This document shows positions 15,891 to 25,823 of a DNA stretch of 48,564 nucleotides, piece by piece. A model generated the notes under the pieces. It saw only the letters and a program-made list of their open reading frames with translations, searched no databases and was not told the DNA's origin. This DNA comes from a virus. The position numbers were made by a program, and so were the translations under genes. Numbering within the stretch: position 1 is the stretch's first letter; every line of letters starts with the position of its first letter. The stretch lies in IMG/VR virus record IMGVR_UViG_3300007345_000066, positions 1 through 48,564 of that record; one strand, written 5' to 3'.

Positions 15891-18800
15891 TATGCCAATG
15901 CAATTACTCTAAGATCTCTTAGTTTTGGTGGATATACTTGAATGTTGGATGATACTGTCAATTTAATACTAAAATATCTAAATTCTGCCAAATTATCCAC
16001 ACTAAATTCATAATCTTTGAAATAATTTTCAGTATCTCCATTTCCAAATAACTCATTATTTGGAACGAATTTATCTGGAGTTCCATCACTGTCGGTAATA
16101 TCAATAATTTCTCCAGATACTAATTTGTTTGAATATCCTGGGAATGGATAATAAATTGGAGTTTCAGTTGGATCCTTCATTAAAGCATAAAATGCTCTAA
16201 TATCAGCATTTCTATTAATATATGCAGCAATATAAGTTCTTATCGAAGTCGCTGGAACTTCTAGAGAAATTGGTTTTGTTGCATAATAGAATGCTATAGG
16301 ATCTTTTTGTAATGTAGAAATTCTAGAATCATTTATATAATCTTCAATAGGTCTATTGACTCTATTGGAAACTAAAATTGCACCAACTCTATCCAAATCA
16401 ATAACAGGACTGATTCTATCATTTTCTGTAGTCAAGAAAGTTCTTAGTTCAAGAGATTTATTTGCAGGTTGGTCTTGCAAATAGGTCTGCTCATTGATTA
16501 GTGAGCAAATTAATCTACTTGTGTTCATATTATTGTTTACATTCAAATCAACTCTCTGATACCCTTGATCAACAAAGGAAGGTTCAACACCACCAATGCT
16601 TGTTGCAGAAACTGTTCTCAAGTCTGCAGATATTCCTGTTCTTGGGAGAATAAATGTCTCAACGTTTGGTTTGATAATTTCAAATTGAATGTTGCTTGAT
16701 GCTAGAACAGTAGATCCTCCAGTTGACTTAGTTTCTGCAAAATATAATGGTTTTAATGTAGGATCAGGTCTCACAGTATCAATGTACAATGTATAATAGT
16801 CTAGTCCAATTGGATCCAAAACTACAGTATCTTGTAAAGTATGAGTTTTGTTAATTCTAAGTAAAGAAACTCCATTCAACTCATACTTATATACATCATC
16901 TCCTACAAAGTGTGGTGAAGATATTCTTAAAATTGAACCATCTGGAGAATCAATTTTACGTTCAATACCAGTCAATTGGTTGCCAGAAACACCAGTATAC
17001 TTAATAATCTCTCTATCAATTAACACATAACCCGGATTTGTTGAACTTACTAACTCATTTTCAAAAGTTGTGAATATCGAGGTTGATGAAACAGTAATTG
17101 CTGATAAAGTAGTGTCACTTGATGGGATATTTTCCGATAAAGAAACTGGGTCAATATCAGGTTTAATATTTGACAATTCAACAAGATTTACTTCCGAATG
17201 CATTCCATGATTTTGATGATTTACTTTGATATGCAATCCATCTGTAATTTCAGTTATTTCGGTGATATTGACTGGAGGAGTTGTGCCATTATTAATATTG
17301 ACATTAATTCCCGATGGATTTGTATAAGTTAAAGTAAATCCAATTCCCGTTTGGAAATTACCTTGAACATTGTCAATAATAATTTGATTAAAGTCAGTAA
17401 CATCATCAACAGTTAGTAGTAAGTTCCTACCCAATTGTTGATTTCCTAACTGATCAACGGATAAAACATCACCTTTCTGATATCCAACTCCAGTTGATGT
17501 AATTGTTGCAGCAATAGCAACTCCATCATTAAAAGATCCATCAGGTAAAACTTCTCTTCCAATAGTAATATCCGCTGTTGCCAATTTCCCTTCTGATGAT
17601 GAATTTGCCAAAGGAACATTAAAATATGTGAAAGATGTTCCATTTGCAGGAGTATAACCAATTCCACTATTAGTAATAGAAATACTTACGATAGATCCAG
17701 TAGCACCTACATAATTTCCAGTTGCATTGGTTCCTGTTTGAACAACAGTGTTGCCAAAAGTGAATCCAACATCATTTAAAGTTTCAGAAATATCAACTTT
17801 TATTTTTCTGGAGTAAATTTCTAAAGGATTATTACTTAATCTTGAGAACTGTTTATTCTTTTTAGTGAGATTTGGATTGAAGAAACTTGCATTTCCTTCA
17901 GTCTCAAATACTGCAGAATATAATGTAAACTTCAGGTCCTCAAATTGACTTGGAGTCCAAGTTGAAGCATTTTGTGACTTGAATAGAGATCCAATTGTGC
18001 TAATATCTGGTTGACTTGCAACTATAGTTCTTCCAGATTCTGGTAAAGAAGCTGTAGTAATATCAACTTCACCTAGTCTAGAAATCCAAGCATAGTAATT
18101 TGTAGAATCAGATTTGATAACAACTGCATGTTCAGTTTCTCCCTTTAGATAAACTGGAGCATCAAATTGAACTCTTGTTGGAATTGAAGCATCTTCGGAA
18201 ATTTCAATATCATCGGGGAATACAACAATTTGTGAGAATGGATAAATTTCTCCAGTTGGTAATCCAAGAGACATTGGTCTCAACTCTACAATAATTGGTA
18301 AAGTATCATCTTTAGATTGGAAGAATAAATCAATTGCAGTTACGAATCTTCCCTCTTTGGCACTAATAGTAAATGATTGTGCTAATGGATCTAATCCTAC
18401 AGGTGGAATTAGTGATGATGATGCAGTATCTTTAGATTCTTTCCACTTCAATAAGAATGCGCCAGGAGAACCATCTGCACCTGCTCCGTTTTTGACGCCA
18501 CCGCCGCCGCCACCACCAAAAGTTCCACCTCTTCCACCATCTCTATCTCCACAATCGGGAACTTCACCATTAGTTCCACCAGATCCTGCAAATTCTATAC
18601 CATTTCCACCAACTCCGCCAGTTGCCGAAGAACAATCTTTATCTTTGGGGTGACCGCAGTTTCCGCCACCTCTACGACCTGCACCTCCACCATATCCACC
18701 TTTTCTATCATCATCATCTCTATCATATCTACCATCTTCACCTTTTCCACCACCACCACTATTACTTCCACCTTTACCTTTAGAAGTGCTAGATCCACCA

Positions 18801-21800
18801 ACACCACCTCTAGCAACTATATTTTTACCTAAGACAAAACTTGATTCTCCATTAGTTGCCTTATTATCTGAAGATGCACCTCTTCCTCCAGATCCAACTT
18901 GAATCGTTAAAACTTCTCCAGGATTTACCGAAATTTTCTTGGAGCAAACTCCACCACCTCCACCACCGCCACCAGGCTTGTTTCCTTTACCATATCCACC
19001 GCCACCACCGGCACCAACTCCAGAAGCTTCAATAGAAGTTACGCCCTTTGGAACAGTAAATGTATATGTTCCTGGAACTGTATATAATTTAAATTGTTCA
19101 ATTTTCTTTGATGCTGGTTTTGGACCAGGAGATGGTTTCGGACCAGGGGATGGTTTTGGACCAGGAGATGGTTTTGGACCAGGGGATGGTTTTGGACCAG
19201 GTTTTGGACCAGGAGATGGTTTTGGACCAGGTTTTGGTTCTGGTGATGGTGATGGTTCTGGTTTTGGTGTTGGATATGGTTGTGGTTGTGGTTTTGGTGG
19301 GGGAGCAGGAACCTCAACCGAAACAGGTTGTGAAAAATCTGTTGTTGAAATTGGAATTGTTTGCGATAATGTTCCAACTTCTTTTATAGTATCTCTAATG
19401 GTTGCAAAGGAATCTTGAGTTGTCTTAATAGTACCTTTTGAAAAGAATGCTGCTTCAGCCAAACTGTTTAGAAGTCCTGGAACAGTGGAAATGCTCTGAG
19501 AACTTGAAAGTCTTACAATCTTTGCACCAGTAGTGAATTTTGGATTCTTTGGAACAGATGGATCTGGAATATATAAAGATGCAATTACTGTTCCAACATT
19601 ATCCGTGACCAATCTTACAGGTTGAACTCTAGCAATAGCATTACTAGTGTTACCAATTAAAAGCATTCCAGAAGAAACATATCCAAAAGATTCTCCAATT
19701 GCCTCTTCAGCCAATAAAAATGTATCAATATTTAAAAATGTTGATGACTCAGAATAACTTGTTGGAACATCTGCAGTTCTTGTATATGGATTAAAAGAAT
19801 ATACTTCTGTTGGAGAATCATATCTACCACCTCTATGATCTGGTTGGCAAAGACGGAATCTAATATTTGCATTTCCAGTTGCATCTTGTGCTTTGAGAGT
19901 TCTAACAGTCTCTCCGATTTGGAAAATACCAGATATCATTTCAACTTCCAAAAGTTTTGGAACTACAAATTCATCAACTCTTTGACCATCAAAGAAAGTA
20001 TACATTTGAGTATAAGGTTTCAATTTCTTAGAAACCAACTCAATATTTCTAGATCTGCAGTATGTTGCAATATCAATACTTACTATATTTTCTCCATATG
20101 ATACTGAAGTATCTGAGAATGTAATTCTGTTGGTATCACCAATTCTAGTTTTAAAACCTTCTTTATCTCTAGCGTAAACAACATCTTGATACCACTTTCC
20201 ATTCTTTTCATATTTTGGACCTCTAGAAACTTCTCTTGGGGCAGATATTGTTGTCCATGAAGTTTCCCAAGCACCAAATATAACTGGAGCCCATCCGGAG
20301 TTTGGATCTGGAATTTCATCCAATTCAACTTCAACAATTTGAGTTTCTCCTTGTTGAACACCTAAATCAATTGGATCTAAAACAATAGGATCCAACCAAA
20401 TATCGGAAGATGGATTTAAAGAAGCAACTCCACCATAGAAAGTGACCAAATATGGAGTTACATTTTCAACTCTAGTTGCATATGGTTGAACTATTTCTTC
20501 AGTTTCGGAATAATCTAATGTTAAAATTCCCTTTCCAACAGAACCGACAGATTTTCTAACATTTTCTCCGACAATAGATTGATTTGACTTATAATCAAAA
20601 TCTTCATCATTGAAATTAATTGAACCATTGGAATTTGTATGTCCAAGAATTAAATCTATTGATGTCGTATAAACAGAAGGTCTCAATTGAGAATTTTCTA
20701 CGTCAATTGAATTTTTTGCAACAGATGAAGATTTTTGTGAAATTAAAGTTGTAAAATTGTCTACAAAGAATCCAGATTTAAATCTATCGAGACCATTGGA
20801 ATCTTTTATAGTAAAACTAGCAGTCTCTTTTTCTAAAAGTGAAAGAGTTGTATAATACTCAAGATTTTTTATTCTATCTTCCAATTTTTTAATGTCGACC
20901 ATTCTATATCTCTTGTGCTTAGCAAGATCAATTCTAACCTCATCATTAGTACAGAAATAAGCAGGAAGAGTTATTGTAGCAATATCAAGAGACTCTGAAA
21001 GATTTAATGGAGCCTGGGGATTTTCTGCAGGATCTCCAATCATTAATTCAAATTGACCCTCTTTTGATAAAATAATTTTATCAATTCTTGGTAGATAATA
21101 TGAGAAATCTAATATAATATCTTCATCGGATGCCAAAATTGGAGTATTTTGGTTGTCAACATTAATAAAATTATTTGATAGTGATTCAAATGGAGACCTT
21201 GCTCCAGCAGTGACTGTATAAGGAGTTACTCTTGGTCTTAAATCTAAAATATTATAGTTTCTTAAACCATCATATGCCGGAATGTTGCAGTAATTAAATT
21301 GTTCATAAGAATTTGTAGTAAAGAAACTTCCTTCATCTGCTGGATCTATAGAAGTTGATTCAAAAACAATTTTTAATTTTTTGATAGGTTCTCTAGATCT
21401 TTCTTTTCTGATAATTCTTCCATAATCATAGAAAGTACTTTTCTGACCATTATTAAATGTAAAATTGTCGGTAATATCTTTACAATTACCTCTATTCAAA
21501 GAACTAATTGTTGAAATTACATTTGAATCTGAGAAAGATACTCCTTCACCAGAAGTAAATTCTGAAGAATTTAAACTAATATAACTTACAGTATTTGAAT
21601 TAATTCTTTCTACCAGAATTGCTACACAATTACTAGTTTGACCAACAATTTCTTCTCCCAATATTAGATTTGCAGTTGAAAGTGCTCCCAAATCTAAAGT
21701 AATTGATTTAAGAGTTGGAGCATCTGTAGCACTTGATGTTTCAAATACTCCCAATAATTTTGTAACATCTGGGAAGTTTAGACAAATATCCTCATCTTGC

Positions 21801-24253
21801 ACTCTTGTTCCATAAGGATAATTACCAAATTCTAAACCATCATTAATTGTAGTTTGTCCAACTCCAGAATAATCATACTTGGATTTGTCAACTATAATTG
21901 AATTTACTCTATTTCTTTTCTTAACCTTAGAACTTACTTTTAATTTTTTAATGGTATAAGTTAAAATTGCAGTTCCACTTGAAACTTCTAACCCATTAAT
22001 TTGTAAACTTTGAGATCCGAGAGTAAATAGAAACTTATCTTCTGTAAGAGGATCTGTAGCCCCGTCTCCAGTGTACACAACAGAATATCTTTCTTCATCA
22101 TATGGCAAGAATCTTTCATTTGCAGGAAGAATAATAGTACCTGAAGAATTGTTTGAAATGTTTATTATCCTTTGCTTTCTAATAATAATTTCAGAATCTT
22201 CTAAATCAACAGAAGAAATTTTATCTTTTGGAAATACAGTATATAATGTATTATCCGAAGAATCTTGCAGTCCTGATTTTAAAATTCTAAAATCAGAAAC
22301 ATTTAGATTTGAAGTTGGGAGAGAAGATACGCAAACTCCATCAACTGGTGTAACAGATTCGATTACCAAAGACTTTTCAGAAACTGAATTTACCTTTGCA
22401 TAAGTAGGTACAATATCTCCTGGTGTTGAATATGCTACAATGTCATTTTCTTTTACATTACCAAAAAATACAAAATCAGAACTTGTTACAGTGCTAATTC
22501 CTGATGATCCATCAGAAATAGACACAGAACCGGCAAATGATTTTGGTCTTTGTACTAAATCTGCACTAAAAGTTACTCCAGATCCAACTGGAGATGCATA
22601 AATTGATTTGAAATCATTAATATCATATTCTGTAAATGATTTGATAATTCTATTATTTTGAATTCCATCAAAACTTAATTTTTCACCTCTCAAAAACTTT
22701 CCTTCAACATTGTACGCAGTAATAATTCCAGAATTTACTACAGACTCTTTTAAAAATGCCGAAGCACCACTAGAACTACCTTTAATAAAGGTAGGAACAT
22801 CTAAAGTAATTGGATTATTTAAATTTAATTCAATGTAAGGTTGCACATCAAATAAAGTAATATCCCACTCATTTGAAAATGGAAATACTGAATTGTAAGA
22901 ACCAGACTCTAAAGCAAAATCATAAACTCTAGCAAGACCAATTTCTTTTCCAGGTTCTGCATTTATATCTGAACCCAATCTTTCAGATCTTAAAGTTACT
23001 GTATAATCAGTCGAAATTCCCAAAGAAGGGGTTCCATTAACTCTGTTTAATGTGAAAGTTGCTCCAGTTTCATATACAATACTTTGATTTTGTAAAGTTT
23101 TTGTGATTCTTGGTTTTGCAAAATCAATAAATGTTGGATTTGGAATTTCTACCTCAAATCCTCTAATATATGCCTTTCCTGGAGATACTTTATAAATCCC
23201 CAAAGATTCATCTGCAGTATTATTTCCATATGTTATTTGTCCCTGCTTAAATACACCTTTATTACCTTTAAGGTTATCTAAAGACTCTTTAACATCAACT
23301 TTAAATGGAGTTACATAATAATCTCCAGATTCATCATAAGTTCTTCTAGCAAATTCATTTGCTAATAGGTTATATTCAGCATCTCTTTGAACTTTATCTG
23401 GTGATCCATCAACTACCTTAAATAACTCAATATATCCTTCATCTTGGGTTTCTGTAATTGAATATTTTGCCAAAGAGACTGAAATTGAAAGTCTATCTGC
23501 ACCAGGTGCTGCAAAATTTGTAAATCCTTGAGAATTATCTACTAAAGATTCATCATCATCTGAAGTAACAATATCTTCGGTAACTTTTAATCCAACACTA
23601 TAAGTTACATTATTTGATATTGGATCTAATAATATAGTTTCTTCATTAACATTTATAAAATAACCTCTAATAAAATAAACTCCAGAAGCAATAGTTACTG
23701 AAGATCCAATAATAGAAGAATCTTGGGGAGTTACTCTAGAAACTCCTTGACCAGATTGAATACTGGTGACTCCACCAGATATGAATGGAACATCTTCTTC
23801 GGAAAGTAAAACTTCTCCGGGACTAAACTCTCTAGTATTCTCAGTTAAACTAGAATCTCTATAAGAGACATAAATTATTGTATTTGCAGTTGGAGACTCA
23901 TCTGCAGGTAAAATAAATTCTACTCTAGCCTTTACTTGAGAATCTTGTCCAATAAGATATTTTCCGACAAAATTTTCCAAATAAGAATCTACAGAAATTC
24001 CAAGATAATTTGATTCTACTTGAATTCCTTCATAGTAATTATTATAAACAACATTGCCACCAAGAACGGGAGAACCCTCTTTAAAAATATGAGATCCAAA
24101 TTTTTCAATTTGATTTTGAAGAATTGACTGAAGTGTTGTCAATTCCCTTGATTGAATAGGATACCCTGGTTTAAAAAGAACTTTGTAAAAATTTTTCCTG
24201 TCGTCAAAATCATCAAAATATGGGGTTACATTCAAATTAGTTTCTTGTGGCAT
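15890..24253 (-). CDS. Large baseplate/virion structural protein, DUF4815-type, with Pro-rich stalk and polyglycine domain
   Basis: 2787 aa. The N-terminus (residues about 10-70: FYKVLFKPGYPIQSRELTTL, QSILQNQIEKFGSHIFKEGS) carries the signature of the DUF4815 phage tail family. Residues to about 1640 are long beta-rich repeats. Residues about 1648-1714 are a Pro-rich stalk of PKPSPG/PGPKPS repeats. Residues about 1715-1935 form a glycine-rich domain beginning FKLYTVPGTYTFTVPKGVTS and containing GAGGGGGYG, GGGGGGGGV and GGGGGGGVKNG runs plus several cysteines and Asp/Arg patches. The C-terminal third returns to beta repeats, with ITNSGIGYTP and STGVGYQKGD G-x-GY units, and ends YPPKLRDLRVIALA. 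It takes the place of T4 gp9-12 between gp8 and gp13, so a baseplate periphery component is inferred. The polyglycine domain resembles phage adhesin polyglycine folds. Confidence 0.88.
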   Translation of the reverse strand: MPQETNLNVTPYFDDFDDRKNFYKVLFKPGYPIQSRELTTLQSILQNQIEKFGSHIFKEGSPVLGGNVVYNNYYEGIQVESNYLGISVDSYLENFVGKYLIGQDSQVKARVEFILPADESPTANTIIYVSYRDSSLTENTREFSPGEVLLSEEDVPFISGGVTSIQSGQGVSRVTPQDSSIIGSSVTIASGVYFIRGYFINVNEETILLDPISNNVTYSVGLKVTEDIVTSDDDESLVDNSQGFTNFAAPGADRLSISVSLAKYSITETQDEGYIELFKVVDGSPDKVQRDAEYNLLANEFARRTYDESGDYYVTPFKVDVKESLDNLKGNKGVFKQGQITYGNNTADESLGIYKVSPGKAYIRGFEVEIPNPTFIDFAKPRITKTLQNQSIVYETGATFTLNRVNGTPSLGISTDYTVTLRSERLGSDINAEPGKEIGLARVYDFALESGSYNSVFPFSNEWDITLFDVQPYIELNLNNPITLDVPTFIKGSSSGASAFLKESVVNSGIITAYNVEGKFLRGEKLSFDGIQNNRIIKSFTEYDINDFKSIYASPVGSGVTFSADLVQRPKSFAGSVSISDGSSGISTVTSSDFVFFGNVKENDIVAYSTPGDIVPTYAKVNSVSEKSLVIESVTPVDGVCVSSLPTSNLNVSDFRILKSGLQDSSDNTLYTVFPKDKISSVDLEDSEIIIRKQRIINISNNSSGTIILPANERFLPYDEERYSVVYTGDGATDPLTEDKFLFTLGSQSLQINGLEVSSGTAILTYTIKKLKVSSKVKKRNRVNSIIVDKSKYDYSGVGQTTINDGLEFGNYPYGTRVQDEDICLNFPDVTKLLGVFETSSATDAPTLKSITLDLGALSTANLILGEEIVGQTSNCVAILVERINSNTVSYISLNSSEFTSGEGVSFSDSNVISTISSLNRGNCKDITDNFTFNNGQKSTFYDYGRIIRKERSREPIKKLKIVFESTSIDPADEGSFFTTNSYEQFNYCNIPAYDGLRNYNILDLRPRVTPYTVTAGARSPFESLSNNFINVDNQNTPILASDEDIILDFSYYLPRIDKIILSKEGQFELMIGDPAENPQAPLNLSESLDIATITLPAYFCTNDEVRIDLAKHKRYRMVDIKKLEDRIKNLEYYTTLSLLEKETASFTIKDSNGLDRFKSGFFVDNFTTLISQKSSSVAKNSIDVENSQLRPSVYTTSIDLILGHTNSNGSINFNDEDFDYKSNQSIVGENVRKSVGSVGKGILTLDYSETEEIVQPYATRVENVTPYLVTFYGGVASLNPSSDIWLDPIVLDPIDLGVQQGETQIVEVELDEIPDPNSGWAPVIFGAWETSWTTISAPREVSRGPKYEKNGKWYQDVVYARDKEGFKTRIGDTNRITFSDTSVSYGENIVSIDIATYCRSRNIELVSKKLKPYTQMYTFFDGQRVDEFVVPKLLEVEMISGIFQIGETVRTLKAQDATGNANIRFRLCQPDHRGGRYDSPTEVYSFNPYTRTADVPTSYSESSTFLNIDTFLLAEEAIGESFGYVSSGMLLIGNTSNAIARVQPVRLVTDNVGTVIASLYIPDPSVPKNPKFTTGAKIVRLSSSQSISTVPGLLNSLAEAAFFSKGTIKTTQDSFATIRDTIKEVGTLSQTIPISTTDFSQPVSVEVPAPPPKPQPQPYPTPKPEPSPSPEPKPGPKPSPGPKPGPKPSPGPKPSPGPKPSPGPKPSPGPKPASKKIEQFKLYTVPGTYTFTVPKGVTSIEASGVGAGGGGGYGKGNKPGGGGGGGGVCSKKISVNPGEVLTIQVGSGGRGASSDNKATNGESSFVLGKNIVARGGVGGSSTSKGKGGSNSGGGGKGEDGRYDRDDDDRKGGYGGGAGRRGGGNCGHPKDKDCSSATGGVGGNGIEFAGSGGTNGEVPDCGDRDGGRGGTFGGGGGGGVKNGAGADGSPGAFLLKWKESKDTASSSLIPPVGLDPLAQSFTISAKEGRFVTAIDLFFQSKDDTLPIIVELRPMSLGLPTGEIYPFSQIVVFPDDIEISEDASIPTRVQFDAPVYLKGETEHAVVIKSDSTNYYAWISRLGEVDITTASLPESGRTIVASQPDISTIGSLFKSQNASTWTPSQFEDLKFTLYSAVFETEGNASFFNPNLTKKNKQFSRLSNNPLEIYSRKIKVDISETLNDVGFTFGNTVVQTGTNATGNYVGATGSIVSISITNSGIGYTPANGTSFTYFNVPLANSSSEGKLATADITIGREVLPDGSFNDGVAIAATITSTGVGYQKGDVLSVDQLGNQQLGRNLLLTVDDVTDFNQIIIDNVQGNFQTGIGFTLTYTNPSGINVNINNGTTPPVNITEITEITDGLHIKVNHQNHGMHSEVNLVELSNIKPDIDPVSLSENIPSSDTTLSAITVSSTSIFTTFENELVSSTNPGYVLIDREIIKYTGVSGNQLTGIERKIDSPDGSILRISSPHFVGDDVYKYELNGVSLLRINKTHTLQDTVVLDPIGLDYYTLYIDTVRPDPTLKPLYFAETKSTGGSTVLASSNIQFEIIKPNVETFILPRTGISADLRTVSATSIGGVEPSFVDQGYQRVDLNVNNNMNTSRLICSLINEQTYLQDQPANKSLELRTFLTTENDRISPVIDLDRVGAILVSNRVNRPIEDYINDSRISTLQKDPIAFYYATKPISLEVPATSIRTYIAAYINRNADIRAFYALMKDPTETPIYYPFPGYSNKLVSGEIIDITDSDGTPDKFVPNNELFGNGDTENYFKDYEFSVDNLAEFRYFSIKLTVSSNIQVYPPKLRDLRVIALA

Positions 24254-24259
24254 GATTGA

Positions 24260-25777
24260 TTAGAATTGTAAAACGACTTTAATATCTTCTTTCTGGTTTG
24301 AAGATCTACTAATTGAAGGTCTATTATCAACGTAGATAATGTCACCTGTATATTTTTTTACCTCCGGATTAGCAAATCCATTTTCAAAATTTTGACCAAG
24401 GTATACAGTACCATTATTTATTACAGTAGATATACCACTAAAATTATTATCCACTGGAATAGTCACGGAGTTAATTTGTATATTATTATCTGTTGAAAAC
24501 TCAATTTGCTCATATCCATTTGGTGCATTTGTTGTTATTCCGGATGTTGTATATCCATAAAATGTTCTATCTTGCCAATATTTTAGAACTCTGGTTTCCA
24601 CATCATAAGAAACCACTCTTCCAACTGCAGTTCCAACTCCAACAATTGTTTGAACGAAAGTCTCATTTGATGAAATAGTTTGAGTATTTGGTTCCAATTT
24701 TAAAGCATAAACAGAACTTGCCTTTTCAATATTTAAAATTGAAGTTGAATCAAATGCCTCTGGATTTTTTACAATTCCAACTCTAGCAACTTTATTGCCA
24801 ACGATAAAATCTGGATTTCCAATATCATTTTCAATTCTAGAATATAAAAGGACGTTGGTGGAACCAAGTTCTCTATAAATATCAAATCCATGACCACCCT
24901 TTGGGGGAATAATTACATCAAATGCTGGAGCATCTGTTAAAAATAATCCAGAATTTGATAAATCAACTGTTCCATATGTGTAACCACTACCACCATTAGA
25001 AACAAATACACTATCTACAGTTCTATCAGTCCCAATAATGATTGTAACGGTAGCTCCATCTCCATCACCCCTAATTGGAATATTTTGATATAATCCAGGT
25101 GCTCCTAAGTTAGTACCTCTATCTAAAACATTTACTATTTTTAATTGTCCGCTAGTTGAAGCATTCTGTATTATTGAAGAATAATCTCCGTTTGTAGTCC
25201 AATCCCTAGGAACAGGAATAAAATTTGTGCTATCGAATTTTATAATTTCACTTGGTCTTATAGTGTAAAGATATTTCCATATATATCCATCACCGCTAGT
25301 TCCAGCAGCTCTTGGTTCCAAATCAGTAAATGTTGGTTCGTCTAAAGATGGATTTCCTCTAGGAGATTCTGGAGTAGTTCCATTTTGTAAGCATATGTAT
25401 ACTCTATAATCTTGGGTTATTACATAATAATCCGAAGAATATAGAGTAGTGGAATCTGTTTGATTTGCACGCTTATCAATACTAATATCATGGCGATACA
25501 TATCATAGGTTCTTCCGGATTCCCAGTTAACTCTTCTAATAACGGGAGAAACATCACCTGGTGAAATTTTTTTCAAAGAAAACATAGTATCCCAAATTTT
25601 GTTTTCTTCATTAAAATTATCTCTTGGGAAAGGTGGGTTAATTTCCCAGGTGCTGGAATATTCAGTTGAATTTGAAAGACCTAGAAAAACATAATATGCA
25701 TTGTCCACAGAATTTACTTTATCAATAAATCCCAAAGCATTAGATATTCTAAGTTGGTCAGTTATAATTGCCGACAT
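24260..25777 (-). CDS. gp8: Baseplate wedge subunit gp8
   Basis: 505 aa, homologous to T4 gp8 (334 aa), the dimeric wedge protein that binds gp7 and gp6 in the baseplate. Matching anchors: 'WEINPPFPRDN' near residue 45 (T4 PPYPTD), VIRRVNWESG at 79-88 (T4 VIPRRDWG), GDGYIWKYLYTIRP at 162-175 (T4 GDGYVWEYLFEIPP), and the C-terminal GDIIYVDNRPSISRSSNQKE followed by DIKVVLQF (T4 GEMIYMENRPPIIMAMDQTE, then EINILFTF). The inserted middle includes a G-x-GY unit (NGGSGYTYG). The gene lies directly after the gp7-type gene as in T4, behind a perfect late promoter. Confidence 0.96.
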   Translation of the reverse strand: MSAIITDQLRISNALGFIDKVNSVDNAYYVFLGLSNSTEYSSTWEINPPFPRDNFNEENKIWDTMFSLKKISPGDVSPVIRRVNWESGRTYDMYRHDISIDKRANQTDSTTLYSSDYYVITQDYRVYICLQNGTTPESPRGNPSLDEPTFTDLEPRAAGTSGDGYIWKYLYTIRPSEIIKFDSTNFIPVPRDWTTNGDYSSIIQNASTSGQLKIVNVLDRGTNLGAPGLYQNIPIRGDGDGATVTIIIGTDRTVDSVFVSNGGSGYTYGTVDLSNSGLFLTDAPAFDVIIPPKGGHGFDIYRELGSTNVLLYSRIENDIGNPDFIVGNKVARVGIVKNPEAFDSTSILNIEKASSVYALKLEPNTQTISSNETFVQTIVGVGTAVGRVVSYDVETRVLKYWQDRTFYGYTTSGITTNAPNGYEQIEFSTDNNIQINSVTIPVDNNFSGISTVINNGTVYLGQNFENGFANPEVKKYTGDIIYVDNRPSISRSSNQKEDIKVVLQF

Positions 25778-25795
25778 TTTTTAACATTTTTTGAT

Positions 25796-25803
25796 TATTT
25801 ATA
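25796..25803 (-). promoter_or_regulatory. T4-type late promoter TATAAATA (gp8)
   Basis: A perfect TATAAATA on the minus strand in the 46-bp gap between the 4516-aa gene and gp8, 19 nt before the gp8 start codon. It lets gp8 and downstream genes be transcribed without reading the 13.5-kb gene. Confidence 0.72.
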
Positions 25804-25823
25804 AAGCGATTTGTGGATAAAAA

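Noticed and set aside
18357-19418. Plus-strand ORFs of Pro/Gly-rich or Met/Val-rich composition
   Set aside because: Antisense to the polyglycine and proline-rich part of the 2787-aa gene; the composition mirrors the real frame.
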